A DNA stretch of 64,000 bases, taken from NCBI RefSeq assembly GCF_028747805.1, contig NZ_CP114887.1, positions 1,853,501 through 1,917,500 on the forward strand. Reading direction: 5' to 3'. The position numbers and the translations under genes are program-made. Numbering within the stretch: the first letter of the stretch is position 1; every line of letters starts with the position of its first letter. The notes below the pieces were generated by a model, which was not told the DNA's origin, made no database searches, and saw only the letters and a list, made by a program, of their open reading frames with translations. Below are positions 34,608 to 43,288 of the stretch, piece by piece. The DNA comes from Solibacillus daqui (lineage in GTDB: Bacteria; Bacillota; Bacilli; Bacillales_A; Planococcaceae).

Positions 34608-35990
34608 TTAGCCTTCATTTAACTTATTAATTACTTCCTTCGCAAACGCATTGGTAAAGCGAATAGTCCCGTGATTCTGTACGATACGTCCTTCCTCGAT
34701 GCGATGATCAAGCCAATCTGTAATAAAAGAAGGGCCATATCCGCCTTGACCGAATTCTCCGCCAAAAGCGATTATGTTTTGATATGCTGCCGCATATTGA
34801 TCACGACTGGTGTCCGGATACGACTTCGTATATAACCAAAACTGCACATCATACATGACATACGATAATTCATCTGCATGAAAAGAAAAATGACCTTTTT
34901 TTTCAACAATCCGTGTACATATACTGCGGATTTTCTGTTCAACCTGTTCCACTTCGGTTACTGGTGTGCACAGCTCCTCCAGCAGGGGAGAAAATTTACC
35001 GTGCGCAACTTTATCCAAGGCTTCTTCTTTGTCTTCTTCAGAAGTATCATATTGTTCTTCGCTCACTAAGCCTTTTATAAACTCTTCAAAATTATCGGCA
35101 AGGAAGGTAATCTCATAATCATCTTCTTGATCGACATGAACGACTTCAGGTTCACCAGCTTTACCGCATGCTCGGTAGTCTAACATAACGACATCATGAC
35201 CGGCTGAAGGACAATCACAGATCACCACGCCAATATCAGGATATCCCCATTCCTCAATCATAAATGGACTGCCCAGATCTCCGCCCAGCGAATAGCTTTT
35301 CTCGCGACCAATTCCCATAATCCCTGTAATAGCAATATGATCCTCTGCCCAGGAAGTTGGTTCCTGTGTTGGAAAGTAGGTGTTCTTCGGCACCCCGCCA
35401 TTCTGATGCTTCATTAGATGAATATAAGAGGAGGGGAGCTTATAACAAAGCTCTTTTTCTATAGAAGCGATTAGTTCATCCGTCGGTGGCTCAGATTGAT
35501 AGGATGTTCTAGCATACCCGCTGTCCTCCCAGAAATCAGTTAGAAACATATCTGAAAAAGGACTCTCCTTTGCTGCGGAACCGCCAAGCTCGAAGTAAGC
35601 TTGCTTCTTGGCAAGCCGGTGTTCTTCATTTTTCTGCTTCTTCGCTTTATGAGTACTCGTTCTTAAAAAGTACTCGGTACTTTTAACACCAGGCTCTAAT
35701 TGATCAGACCTGTTGAAGGCTTGAGCTGCTTCCTCATATCGCTTTAAATGATAAAGAGCAAAGCCTACCCGATAATGCCATAGAGAGTCTTGTTTGCCAG
35801 CCTCAGAAATTTTATCAAATTGATAGAGCGCTTCTTTGTAAAGCCCCAAATTGTTATAGGCTCGGGCCAAAAGGCTGATTGATTCATAGTCTCGTTCTTC
35901 ATCAGGAATTTGTGAAAGCGAATCGATAATTCGCTGATGTTCGTCTACTTCATGCCACTCGTTCAATTGATCAATAAGCTTTTGTTCCAT
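34608..35990 (-). CDS. TPR and SMI1/KNR4-domain protein
   Basis: 460 residues on the minus strand. ATG 35990 has TGGAGGTAG upstream; a frame-compatible TTG at 36002 lies in that ribosome binding site. The N-terminal about 115 residues contain three TPR-like repeats (LARAYNNLGLYKEALYQFD, YRVGFALYHLKRYEEAAQAF). Residues about 165-305 form an SMI1/KNR4 (SUKH) domain (ELCYKLPSSYIHLMKHQNGG...). The last about 130 residues are unassigned. SUKH domains are frequent immunity proteins of polymorphic toxins; no toxin is visible next to it. Confidence 0.82.
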   Translation of the reverse strand: MEQKLIDQLNEWHEVDEHQRIIDSLSQIPDEERDYESISLLARAYNNLGLYKEALYQFDKISEAGKQDSLWHYRVGFALYHLKRYEEAAQAFNRSDQLEPGVKSTEYFLRTSTHKAKKQKNEEHRLAKKQAYFELGGSAAKESPFSDMFLTDFWEDSGYARTSYQSEPPTDELIASIEKELCYKLPSSYIHLMKHQNGGVPKNTYFPTQEPTSWAEDHIAITGIMGIGREKSYSLGGDLGSPFMIEEWGYPDIGVVICDCPSAGHDVVMLDYRACGKAGEPEVVHVDQEDDYEITFLADNFEEFIKGLVSEEQYDTSEEDKEEALDKVAHGKFSPLLEELCTPVTEVEQVEQKIRSICTRIVEKKGHFSFHADELSYVMYDVQFWLYTKSYPDTSRDQYAAAYQNIIAFGGEFGQGGYGPSFITDWLDHRIEEGRIVQNHGTIRFTNAFAKEVINKLNEG

Positions 35991-36224
35991 TTCTACCTCC
36001 AAATGATTATTTAGAAAATAACTATATAAGTATCTGGTAGCCCCTACCTTTAAAATAGTAACATCTTTAAATGAAGGATTCTAGAATTTTCCTATATGTT
36101 ACAATTATGCTGGATTCATATTTTGATTTATTTGCATTTGCACAAGTTATAGAAATTTGTACATAAAGGTAACATTGCTATCGTAAAGTGGCATTTATAG
36201 AGTTTGTGTTTCTGTTCCGGAGCA

Positions 36225-36345
36225 TGAATAAATGTAGAATAAATATTCATATTTTTTTGTTCTACACATGTTCTACACAACCCAAGTGAAAAACCAGTAA
36301 AACCAAGGTTCTATGCGAATGTCAAATTCCCTCCTGGGACGTACT
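36225..36345 (+). other. Possible att-site/recombinase-binding remnant
   Basis: Two direct copies of GTTCTACACA at about 36260-36285 followed by AACCAAGGTTCTATGCG and CCCTCCTGGGAC. Short direct repeats of this kind occur near integration sites of tyrosine-recombinase elements. No intact integrase is nearby, only the fragment at 36633. Confidence 0.3.
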
Positions 36346-36349
36346 ATCA

Positions 36350-36384
36350 AGCCTTACAGCCACAACGGTTATAAGGCTTTTTTA
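36350..36384 (+). terminator. Intrinsic terminator
   Basis: AGCCTTA...TAAGGCT with a 15-base loop, followed by six T. Confidence 0.65.
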
Positions 36385-36469
36385 TTTATTCATTGTATTG
36401 CGTAGGGTTTATTGGTGCCCACGACTTGTCTAAGGTGCTATCTTAAAATTTTTCACCTAAAAGATAATA

Positions 36470-36666
36470 GGATTTGTGAGAAACAAGGGATTCGGTCGGG
36501 GCTTCGGTTACTGACGTAGAAACCCTTTTTTATTACCATGAAAATTACGTGAATATAGTAGTTGGATTATTTGAGGTGTATTTCATACTGACAACTAGAG
36601 AGTAAACCGCTTCGATTAAAAGGGGGAAAACAACTACTTCTTCCTATAAGCTCTTTACAGATGCGA
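36470..36666 (+). repeat. Direct repeat left of the cytolysin gene
   Basis: About 200 bp imperfectly matching 38540-38789 in the same orientation. It includes the terminator-like hairpin GGGATTCGGTC...GAAACCC with six T (36486-36532), the segment TTACGTGAATATAGTA and the tail TATAAGCTCTTTACAGA. Confidence 0.75.
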
Positions 36667-36797
36667 TTTGAACAATTATTAATCAAATGCAAGTAAGTGG
36701 TTATCGATCTCGTACAATCAAGGATTTCTATCAATCCCTTGCCCTGACTAAAAAGCAATGCTCGGAAAATGGCTCCTTGGCGTATGCGAGACTTTGA
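36633..36797 (+). pseudogene. Possible N-terminal fragment of a tyrosine recombinase
   Basis: With one internal stop the frame reads YKLFTDAI then NQMQVSGYRSRTIKDFYQSL, which resembles the N-terminal core-binding domain of XerC/Tn554-like recombinases. No catalytic domain follows. It overlaps the end of the left direct repeat. Low confidence; a homology search is needed. Confidence 0.3.
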
Positions 36798-36952
36798 CAG
36801 CAACCGTTACGACTAGAGTAATTAAAATTTAATATCTGACTATGTCATATATAGCTAATTATTAGCTATCAAGTATTTAAAATATGAGACTAAACTATTA
36901 TATTTAAACAAAATATTTTTGTGGTATAATTTCCTAAAAAAGGAGGGGTTTT

Positions 36953-38485
36953 TTGGGAAATAAAAAATATTTTAAAGTAATGAAATTATTAGTAAGTTTA
37001 TCTGTTTGTTTTTGCATTATAAATTATCCGATTATTTCCTTTGCTGAAACACTTGATAATCCTTTAGGTAGTGAAACAAGTAAACCTAATGACATTGATA
37101 CTGGTATAGCAAACTTAAACTACAATAACAGCGAAGTTTTAGCAGTGAAAGGTGATAAGATTAATAGTTTTGTTCCAAAAGAAGGTATAAACTCAAATGA
37201 TAAATTTATAGTAGTTGAACGTAACAAAAAATCACTTACAACTTCACCAGTAGATATTTCAATTATTGATTCTATGGTGAATCGTACCTATCCAGGAGCA
37301 TTACAACTTGCAAACCAAGCTTTTGTAGACAATCAACCAAGTTTATTGATTGCCAAAAGAAAACCGTTAAATATTAGCATAGATTTACCTGGCATGAAAA
37401 GAGAAAATACTATGACTGTGGGTAATCCAACATATGGTAATGTATCTGGGGCAGTAGATGAGTTAGTATCTACTTGGAGTGAAAAATATTCAACAACGCA
37501 TACTTTACCTGCAAGATTACAATATTCAGAATCTATGGTTTATAGCAAATCTCAAATAGCAAGCACTTTGAATGTTAACGCCAATGTTCTCGACAATTCA
37601 CTGGGGATTGATTTTAATGCGATTGCAAATGGAGAGAAAAAAGTGATGGTTGCGGCGTATAAACAAATATTTTATACGGTCAGTGCAGAACTACCTAACA
37701 ATCCATCAGACCTATTTGATGACAGTGTTCATTTTGAAGAGTTAACTCGTAAAGGGGTAAGTAATGATGCCCCTCCCGTTATGGTGTCAAATGTAGCTTA
37801 TGGCAGAACAATTTATGTGAAATTAGAAACAAGCTCTAAAAGCAAGGATGTACAAGCTGCTTTTAAAGCATTACTGAAGGATATCAATACTAATGTAGAA
37901 ACTAGTGGACAGTACAAAGATATTTTTGAAGAAAGTTCCTTTACTGCTGTAGTATTAGGTGGAGATTCACAAGCGCATAACCAGGTTGTCTCTAAAGACT
38001 TTAATGATATTAGAAAAATAATTAAAGATAATGCAGAATTTAGTCTCAAAAATCCAGCATACCCAATATCATATACAAGTGTTTTCTTAAAGGATAATTC
38101 GATTGCTGCTATTCATAACAATACAGATTATATCGAGACGACAGCTACAGAATATTCTAAAGGCAGTATCATCCTTGATCATTATGGTGCATATGTTGCT
38201 CAATTTGAAGTAGCCTGGGATGAATTTTCATATGATGAGAATGGAAAAGAAGTACTATCCCATAAAACTTGGGATGGAAGCTGGAAAGACAAAACAGCTC
38301 ATTTCTCTACAGTAATACCACTACCGCCTAATTCAAAAAATATTAGAATTTATGCAAGAGAATGTACAGGTCTTGCATGGGATTGGTGGAGAACAATTAT
38401 TGATGAATACAATGTTCCATTATCTAATGAAATAAAAGTTTCGATTGGCGGAACTACATTATACCCAACAGGTAGTATTTATTAG
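36953..38485 (+). CDS. Cholesterol-dependent cytolysin (alveolysin/sphaericolysin type)
   Basis: 510 residues from TTG 36953, with AAGGAGGGG upstream. A signal peptide (about 1-32) is followed by the four-domain cytolysin. The tryptophan-rich undecapeptide is at residues 470-480 and reads [11 protein letters not shown]; the usual eighth residue is E, here D477. The cholesterol-recognition Thr-Leu pair is T502-L503. The secreted monomer should bind membrane cholesterol and oligomerise into large pores. About 200-bp direct repeats flank the gene, which suggests past mobility. The single Cys471 makes it thiol-activated. Confidence 0.95.
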   Translation: MGNKKYFKVMKLLVSLSVCFCIINYPIISFAETLDNPLGSETSKPNDIDTGIANLNYNNSEVLAVKGDKINSFVPKEGINSNDKFIVVERNKKSLTTSPVDISIIDSMVNRTYPGALQLANQAFVDNQPSLLIAKRKPLNISIDLPGMKRENTMTVGNPTYGNVSGAVDELVSTWSEKYSTTHTLPARLQYSESMVYSKSQIASTLNVNANVLDNSLGIDFNAIANGEKKVMVAAYKQIFYTVSAELPNNPSDLFDDSVHFEELTRKGVSNDAPPVMVSNVAYGRTIYVKLETSSKSKDVQAAFKALLKDINTNVETSGQYKDIFEESSFTAVVLGGDSQAHNQVVSKDFNDIRKIIKDNAEFSLKNPAYPISYTSVFLKDNSIAAIHNNTDYIETTATEYSKGSIILDHYGAYVAQFEVAWDEFSYDENGKEVLSHKTWDGSWKDKTAHFSTVIPLPPNSKNIRIYARECTGLAWDWWRTIIDEYNVPLSNEIKVSIGGTTLYPTGSIY

Positions 38486-38539
38486 GTATTATTCATGTTC
38501 AGAAGTTGCCCAAAAAGTGTCCAAAAATAAATAAGAACA

Positions 38540-38789
38540 AGGGGTTTGATAGAAATTAGGGATACGGTCAGGACTTCGGTCACTGATGCAGAATCCCTTT
38601 TTTATTACCCTGAAAATTATGTGAATATAGTACAGGGGATATCTTCCAACTCAATTGAATGGAGGATTTTTTTACGATCGAAAAGTAAGGATTATTTGAT
38701 GTAGACTTCTCACAGAAAACTAAAGAGTTTACCTCATCTATAAAAGCGGAAAGGGAACTACCGCTCGCTATAAGCTCTTTACAGAAGCG
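38540..38789 (+). repeat. Direct repeat right of the cytolysin gene
   Basis: Imperfect copy of 36470-36666, including GGGATACGGTC...GAATCCC with six T (38558-38604), which probably terminates the cytolysin transcript, and the tail TATAAGCTCTTTACAGA. Confidence 0.75.
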
Positions 38790-38881
38790 TTAGGGACATT
38801 GTGGGTGGTTACATCCTTTTATTATTTATTAGGGAACTTCAAAAGTTATGGTAATTATTGAGAGAAATTGTGAAGAAGTAC

Positions 38882-38955
38882 TTAAAGTAACGAAGCAGTT
38901 TAGTGGAAGATTCCTGGTTGATCTTTGTACAACAATCGGGTCATATAGTGAATAC
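38882..38955 (+). repeat. Dispersed modules
   Basis: TTAAAGTAACGAAGCAGTTTAGTGGAAG and ACAACAATCGGGTCATATAGTG; the left edge of duplication block 1, copy B. Confidence 0.7.
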
Positions 38956-39859
38956 GGCATATAGAGGTAAAGGGGCAAAATGGTTCAGTAATTTGCCCAC
39001 CTGAATATAAATATAAAAAGGTATATCGGATTTTTTTACGAATAAACTTTCTTATACTAAGGTAAGTTGATATGCGGTTGCAATGAACAAATACTTAGGT
39101 TAAAAGGAGGTTTTTATTTGTGACACAAACATCAAAAACTATTCCTAGATCCGCAGTACACGGAACGGCATCTGGTGTATTTTTCATGGCGTTTTTCGGA
39201 ACTCTGTGGGCGAACACAGGAATTATGGGATTGCAAGGCTGGGGAGTTCCATTGTTGTTAGTTGCTGCTGTTACCATAGGTATAGCTCTGTTCATCTGCG
39301 GTGTTTCATTATTACGTGCATCGCGAGAATTAACGGAACAAGTTTCAAAAACAGATTTAAAGCGTGGGACACATATGAGGTTTTGGTTTAACATTATTTT
39401 CGCGGCAGAGGGTTTGGCTATAGCAATTACGATTGCTGTCTGTAACGCTACTCGTCACACTGAACTTATACCTGTCTTAATAGCTATTATTGTCGGTGTT
39501 CATTTTATCCCATTGGCCCCTTTATTTAAAGTTAGACTCTATTATTTTACAGGTGCACTCCTTTGTTTACTTGCTATTATTACATTACTGTTTGTGCCTG
39601 CGAAGGTTACACTAGGGGAACATCAAATAAATGCATTTATGTCTGTGGTAGGCTTTGGCTCTGCCCTGATCTTGTGGGCAACTGGTCTGGCAATATGGTT
39701 AATGGGTAAAAGGTTGCTAGGTATCGTCCCGAAATAAATAACTTAAAAAGTGAGATAGTACTTTACAGCGAAAAAATATACCCCTACACATTAGAGGATT
39801 AGATTTTGTTGAGGTAAAAAAGATTGTGAATGATTTCACTTAAACTAACGGAGCAGGTT
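38895..39859 (+). repeat. Segmental duplication, block 1, copy B
   Basis: Nearly identical to 22836-23805. See copy A for contents. Confidence 0.92.
39120..39737 (+). CDS. Multi-helix membrane protein, copy B
   Basis: 205 residues from GTG 39120, with AAAAGGAGG upstream; paralogue of 23061-23678 with the same six-helix layout. Substitutions relative to copy A include F18S, Y32N, G60C, K84T, R85H, M87R and Q137K, several of them placing polar residues in helices or altering the basic loop near residues 80-87. This pattern suggests relaxed constraint on one copy. Function unknown. The 5' and 3' flanks are duplicated too. Confidence 0.75.
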   Translation: MTQTSKTIPRSAVHGTASGVFFMAFFGTLWANTGIMGLQGWGVPLLLVAAVTIGIALFICGVSLLRASRELTEQVSKTDLKRGTHMRFWFNIIFAAEGLAIAITIAVCNATRHTELIPVLIAIIVGVHFIPLAPLFKVRLYYFTGALLCLLAIITLLFVPAKVTLGEHQINAFMSVVGFGSALILWATGLAIWLMGKRLLGIVPK

Positions 39860-39867
39860 AGTGGACG
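39838..39867 (+). repeat. Short dispersed-repeat module
   Basis: TTAAACTAACGGAGCAGGTTAG; the right edge of duplication block 1, copy B, after which the two loci hold different genes. Confidence 0.7.
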
Positions 39868-39976
39868 AAGGGAAATCTAATTCCTATCTAAAATACCTGC
39901 AATAGGTAGTATTCATCGTATATATAACAAGAAAACAACATATAAAGCAGTAAACAAAACTTGGGGAGGTATTGTA

Positions 39977-40426
39977 GTGAACCAACACAAAATGAAAATA
40001 ACTCAGTATAACTCCAAATACGCTGAACAAACAGTGGATATGTGGCGAGATAGTAAGGAACGGGCTATTGGTCAAAAAGAAATTCACAGTTTTGAAAATC
40101 ACGTTTACTCTTTAGATCAAATATTACCTGAACAGTTTCAAATAGATTTAGCGTTAATTGATGAAAAGGTAGTTGGAGTAATTGCATATAATGAACGGGA
40201 AATAAGCCAACTATATATTCATGTAGATTATCAAGGAATCGGAATAGGTCAAAAATTACTAGATAAAGTTAAAGCACAATCAAGTGGAAGATTAACATTG
40301 TACACATTTGAAGTAAATGAAAATGCACAACGATTTTATGAAAAACATGGATTTGAAGTTATAGGTAGAGGTCATGAAAATGAAGAAAATTTACCTGATA
40401 TTCAATATGAATGGATATCCCAATAA
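39977..40426 (+). CDS. GNAT acetyltransferase
   Basis: 149 residues from GTG 39977, with GGGGAGGT upstream. ISQLYIHVDYQGIGIGQKLLDK (about residues 77-97) is the acetyl-CoA-binding motif, and FEVNENAQRFYEKHGFEVIGRG is the typical C-terminal helix and strand. A small-molecule or peptide acetyltransferase of unknown acceptor. Together with the GrpB gene it occupies the slot that holds the tandem GNAT in the other duplication copy. Confidence 0.87.
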   Translation: MNQHKMKITQYNSKYAEQTVDMWRDSKERAIGQKEIHSFENHVYSLDQILPEQFQIDLALIDEKVVGVIAYNEREISQLYIHVDYQGIGIGQKLLDKVKAQSSGRLTLYTFEVNENAQRFYEKHGFEVIGRGHENEENLPDIQYEWISQ

Positions 40427-40469
40427 ATGATGTAATTAGTTATTATAGTGATAAAAAAGTTAGAGTTAT

Positions 40470-40560
40470 TTTTCAACTATTGGGGGCGTTGATCCAAAAA
40501 GGATTAACGTTCATTTTTTTTGAAATTATTGAACTAACGGGGCAGTTTTGTTGAAGAAGG
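40470..40560 (+). repeat. Dispersed modules
   Basis: TTTCAACTATTGGGGGCGTTGATCC, the hairpin GTTGATCC-AAAAA-GGATTAAC with a following T-run, then TTGAACTAACGGGGCAGTTTTG. Confidence 0.65.
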
Positions 40561-40618
40561 TTTTCGCGAAGCTTTATAGAAATAGATTTAGAAGTATTAT
40601 TTTATAGGTGGGAACAAC

Positions 40619-41143
40619 ATGAGGAAACCAATTGTTAATCTTAGTGATTATAACGTTAATTGGGAAAAAGAAATTGAATATGAGAAAAAAAGAATTGTTG
40701 ATGTTATAGGTGATAAAGTTGTTGGAATTGAACATATTGGAAGCACTTCTATAAAGGAATTAGAAGCGAAACCAATAATTGATATTATTGTTGGGGTACA
40801 AGATTTAGATGAAGTATCCAACTTTGTTATTCCTCTTAGTGAAATTGAATATGAATATGTTCATAAACCTGATTTTAAAGATAGAAGGTTTTTTAGGAAG
40901 GGATTATGGGGTCAAGGTACTTGTCATCTGCATATCTGTGAAATTAATAGTAGTGAGTGGATTGAAAAATTATTGTTCCGAGATTATCTTAGGTTACACC
41001 CCCATGTAGCTAAAGAGTATGCTTCATTAAAAAAAGAACTTGCTTCTAAATATAAGTTCGATAGACCAACATATACAAAGAAGAAAGAACCGTTTATTAA
41101 AACTATTATCGAAATAGCTATGAAGGAAAAGTACAGTGGATAA
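40619..41143 (+). CDS. GrpB-family nucleotidyltransferase-like protein
   Basis: 174 residues from ATG 40619, with TAGGTGGGA upstream. VGIEHIGSTSIKELEAKPIIDIIVGV (about 35-60) is the GrpB core: the GS motif and two acidic residues of a pol-beta-type nucleotidyltransferase fold. HLHICEINSSEW and LFRDYLRLHP complete the family pattern. GrpB proteins are often annotated near dephospho-CoA kinases, but their substrate is unknown. Single-gene unit between repeats. Confidence 0.88.
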   Translation: MRKPIVNLSDYNVNWEKEIEYEKKRIVDVIGDKVVGIEHIGSTSIKELEAKPIIDIIVGVQDLDEVSNFVIPLSEIEYEYVHKPDFKDRRFFRKGLWGQGTCHLHICEINSSEWIEKLLFRDYLRLHPHVAKEYASLKKELASKYKFDRPTYTKKKEPFIKTIIEIAMKEKYSG

Positions 41144-41152
41144 ACATCTCTT

Positions 41153-41217
41153 ATTAAACTAACGGGGGCTTTAGTGCAACAAGGGTTTCAAATGGTCCCC
41201 AAACGACGTTTTGGGAA
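41153..41217 (+). repeat. Dispersed modules
   Basis: TTAAACTAACGGGGGCTTTAGTG and TCCCCAAACGACGTTTTGGGAAC. The upstream edge differs from copy A exactly at TTAAAC versus TTCAAC, the module boundary. Confidence 0.7.
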
Positions 41218-41318
41218 CTTACGAAGGTAATTATTGTAAGTTTAAAGAGTGATTCTATATAATTAAATTTACGATTTAAATGATGGAAGAATAACTTTAA
41301 TTGAAAAGGGGTTTTTTA

Positions 41319-41876
41319 TTGAACCAGGCTTTATTAGTAATCGATGCACAACAAGAATTGATTGATGGTAACGAAAAAGAAAAAGCCGTTTTTAACCAGT
41401 CTACTCTGCTAGATAATATTAATTCAGTGATAAAAAAGGCAATGCTTTCAAATAGTTTAGTCGTTTTCATAAGAGACAAAGATGTTGCTGAAGGAAGTGG
41501 TGAGGGTTTCGAGGTTCATCAGGATATTGATATTCCAGCAAAGGCAACGATATTTGATAAAGAGGCGACGAATTCTTTTTACGGGACGCCATTATTGAAA
41601 TTTTTACAAGATAACCAGATTAAGCATCTTGTTGTGATGGGATGCAAGACAGAGCATTGTATTGATACAGCAGTTAGAATGGCAACCGTAAGTGGTTTTG
41701 ATGTCACGCTTGTGGAGGATGGTCATTCAACGACGGATTCTCAATCTTTAACAGCCGAGCAGATTATTAATCATCATAATGAAATCCTTCATGGGCATTA
41801 TAATGTTGATAATTTTTCAGTGGTTAGAAAAGCTGCCGAGAATTTATTTCAACCTACTCATAATGAGTATCGCTAG
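41319..41876 (+). CDS. Isochorismatase-family hydrolase, copy B
   Basis: 185 residues from TTG 41319, with AAAGGGG upstream; paralogue of 24918-25475. The catalytic D, K and C (VVMGCKTEHCID) are retained. Differences from copy A include V-to-L and I-to-V changes, E-to-K (LLKFLQ), M-to-K (NQIKHL) and Y-to-H (TEHCID). The active-site neighbour of the nucleophile is changed, so substrate preference could differ. Both copies look translatable. Confidence 0.86.
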   Translation: MNQALLVIDAQQELIDGNEKEKAVFNQSTLLDNINSVIKKAMLSNSLVVFIRDKDVAEGSGEGFEVHQDIDIPAKATIFDKEATNSFYGTPLLKFLQDNQIKHLVVMGCKTEHCIDTAVRMATVSGFDVTLVEDGHSTTDSQSLTAEQIINHHNEILHGHYNVDNFSVVRKAAENLFQPTHNEYR

Positions 41877-41979
41877 ATGAGCTTTAGATAATAAAGTGCA
41901 TCGTTATACAATATCACATCCATAAAACGTTCCCAAATAAAAGTTAGGTAACAAAACCTCGTTAGGGGAGCATTTTTTG

Positions 41980-42068
41980 TTCAACTAACGGGGGCTTTAC
42001 TTGTAGATCATTGAGTTGCATATGCAGCTCTGTTTTTCTTTATTGAACTAGCGGGGCAGTTTAGTTGA
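41980..42068 (+). repeat. Composite dispersed repeat with terminator
   Basis: TTCAACTAACGGGGGCTTTACTTG, stem GAGTTGC-ATAT-GCAGCTC, a T-run broken by one G, TTGAACTAGCGGGGCAGTTTAGTTGA. Confidence 0.85.
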
Positions 42069-42085
42069 TTAGATAAAGCATACTA

Positions 42086-42155
42086 CGAAAACGACTGGGG
42101 CTTTAGTGTAATAAGCATTTCAACAACTTTCCCAAACGACGCTTTGGAAGCTTTT
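42086..42155 (+). repeat. Dispersed modules
   Basis: AACGACTGGGGCTTTAGTG and TCCCAAACGACGCTTTGGAAG. Confidence 0.6.
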
Positions 42156-42224
42156 TGATATCGAACAACCTTTATTTAGTGAAAACGTCTATGTAAGAAA
42201 TAGCCAAAATATTGAGGTGATATT

Positions 42225-42485
42225 ATGCGATTTTTGTTCAAGAAGATAACACTTTTCAGCATAAGTTTTTTATCGTTTTGTTTAATAGTGATTGGATTTC
42301 TATTACAAATTGTCCTTATCCCTATACAAGATATTAATTTTTTAAGTAGTAAAGAGTTATTGGATTTTCAAAAAGAGTATGCAATAAATTATCCCTTAGG
42401 AACGGGGCTACTCTATATAGGTCTATTTCTGATGATTTTAGTCATAATTCTTTTCATTATTAAATTAAAAAAAAAGGAAATATAA
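42225..42485 (+). CDS. Small two-helix membrane protein
   Basis: 86 residues from ATG 42225, with TTGAGGTG upstream. Hydrophobic helices at about 10-32 and 58-80 with a short outside loop (SSKELLDFQKEYAINYPLGT) and a KLKKKE tail. No family recognised. The gene is absent from the corresponding place in the other duplication copy, so it seems to be an inserted unit with its own repeat. Confidence 0.7.
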   Translation: MRFLFKKITLFSISFLSFCLIVIGFLLQIVLIPIQDINFLSSKELLDFQKEYAINYPLGTGLLYIGLFLMILVIILFIIKLKKKEI

Positions 42486-42571
42486 CAAACAACAATCAGG
42501 TACATAATTATCCAATCTCAATAAAATAACGTTCCCAAATGTAAGTTACCTCGTTAGGGGAGCATTTCTTG

Positions 42572-42609
42572 TTCAACTAACGGGGCTTTACTTGAAGATC
42601 ATTGAGTTG
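42572..42609 (+). repeat. Dispersed repeat, left half, interrupted by IS fragment
   Basis: TTCAACTAACGGGGCTTTACTTGAAG then GATCATTGAGTTG, broken at the same base as the copy at 46545. Confidence 0.8.
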
Positions 42610-42729
42610 GGCACTGACCTAATAACATGAGACAAATAAAAACACCTTTCATTGAATAACGGGGACTTAAACCTGAAACAATCAATGTGGAGGTGTTTTT
42701 CTATGGGAACAAGAGTCAGTTATCCAGTA
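42610..42729 (+). mobile_element. IS3-family element, 5' fragment (copy 3)
   Basis: About 120 bp identical, except one base, to the left end of the full copies: terminal GGCACTGAC, orfA ribosome binding site and the first nine codons of orfA. The rest of the element is deleted and the sequence jumps to the 3' end of a RimJ-like GNAT gene. Confidence 0.9.
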
Positions 42730-42831
42730 AATGAAGGGGTTTACAGAGATAAGCATTTATTTAGGGGTAAGTATTATGACCACTACTCTTTTTCTTTGTT
42801 AAAAAGAGATTGGAATCAAATCAAAGGGTAA
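42703..42831 (+). pseudogene. Fusion frame: IS OrfA start joined to GNAT tail
   Basis: ATG 42703 with the IS ribosome binding site reads MGTRVSYPV and continues in frame into NEGVYRDKHLFRGKYYDHYS..., the last 33 residues of the RimJ-like acetyltransferase at 25777-26340, for 42 residues in all. It lacks any acetyl-CoA site and is a deletion scar, though still translatable. Confidence 0.75.
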
Positions 42832-42893
42832 TTCCACAATTTGACTGACGGTCCCTTTAGTATGTGAATGATTATACTTAAACTAACGGAGCA
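42730..42893 (+). repeat. Segmental duplication, block 3, copy B
   Basis: Matches 26239-26410: the 3' end of the RimJ-like gene, then a flank ending in TTAAACTAACGGAGCAGTTTAG. Confidence 0.85.
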
Positions 42894-42964
42894 GTTTAGT
42901 CAATCTTGAAAATAGAGTATCAATAATGAACCTTTCTTGTTAAAATTTAGGTGAGGTGAAAATC

Positions 42965-43069
42965 ATGAAAACTAAAAATTTATTGATTGTAATAATCCTT
43001 ATTGGCTTAGTCGTTGGGGCTTTAGGCTACTACTTATTTATGGAAGTTTTTATTCCAAATATGATGTAA
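42965..43069 (+). CDS. 34-aa single-helix membrane peptide
   Basis: ATG 42965 follows TAGGTGAGGTG, a strong Shine-Dalgarno. The peptide is KTKN followed by one hydrophobic helix (LLIVIILIGLVVGALGYYLF) and MEVFIPNMM. It is placed as a single-gene unit between two repeats, like its neighbours. Function unknown. Confidence 0.55.
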   Translation: MKTKNLLIVIILIGLVVGALGYYLFMEVFIPNMM

Positions 43070-43134
43070 TGATCTCCCTAGGATGTACTCTGTATTTTTT
43101 GTCAGCAGTAGATACATCTTTCGGAATATTACAT

Positions 43135-43224
43135 TTCAAAGTAACGGGGGGCTTTACTTGAAGATCATTGAGTTGCATATGCAGCCCTTTTTTCTTTATT
43201 GAACTAATGAAGCAGTTTAGTAAA
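43135..43224 (+). repeat. Composite dispersed repeat with terminator
   Basis: AAAGTAACGGGGGGCTTTACTTGAAG, stem GAGTTGC-ATAT-GCAGCCC with a T-run, TTGAACTAATGAAGCAGTTTAG. Confidence 0.8.
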
Positions 43225-43288
43225 ACTAGATAACTGGAAATATTATGGCTTAATAAAGAATACATAGAGATGAATGGGGGGATTAATT

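Larger units (their letters stand above)
41151..42056 (+). repeat. Segmental duplication, block 2, copy B
   Basis: Nearly identical to 24750-25655, carrying the second isochorismatase gene and its flanking repeats. Confidence 0.92.
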
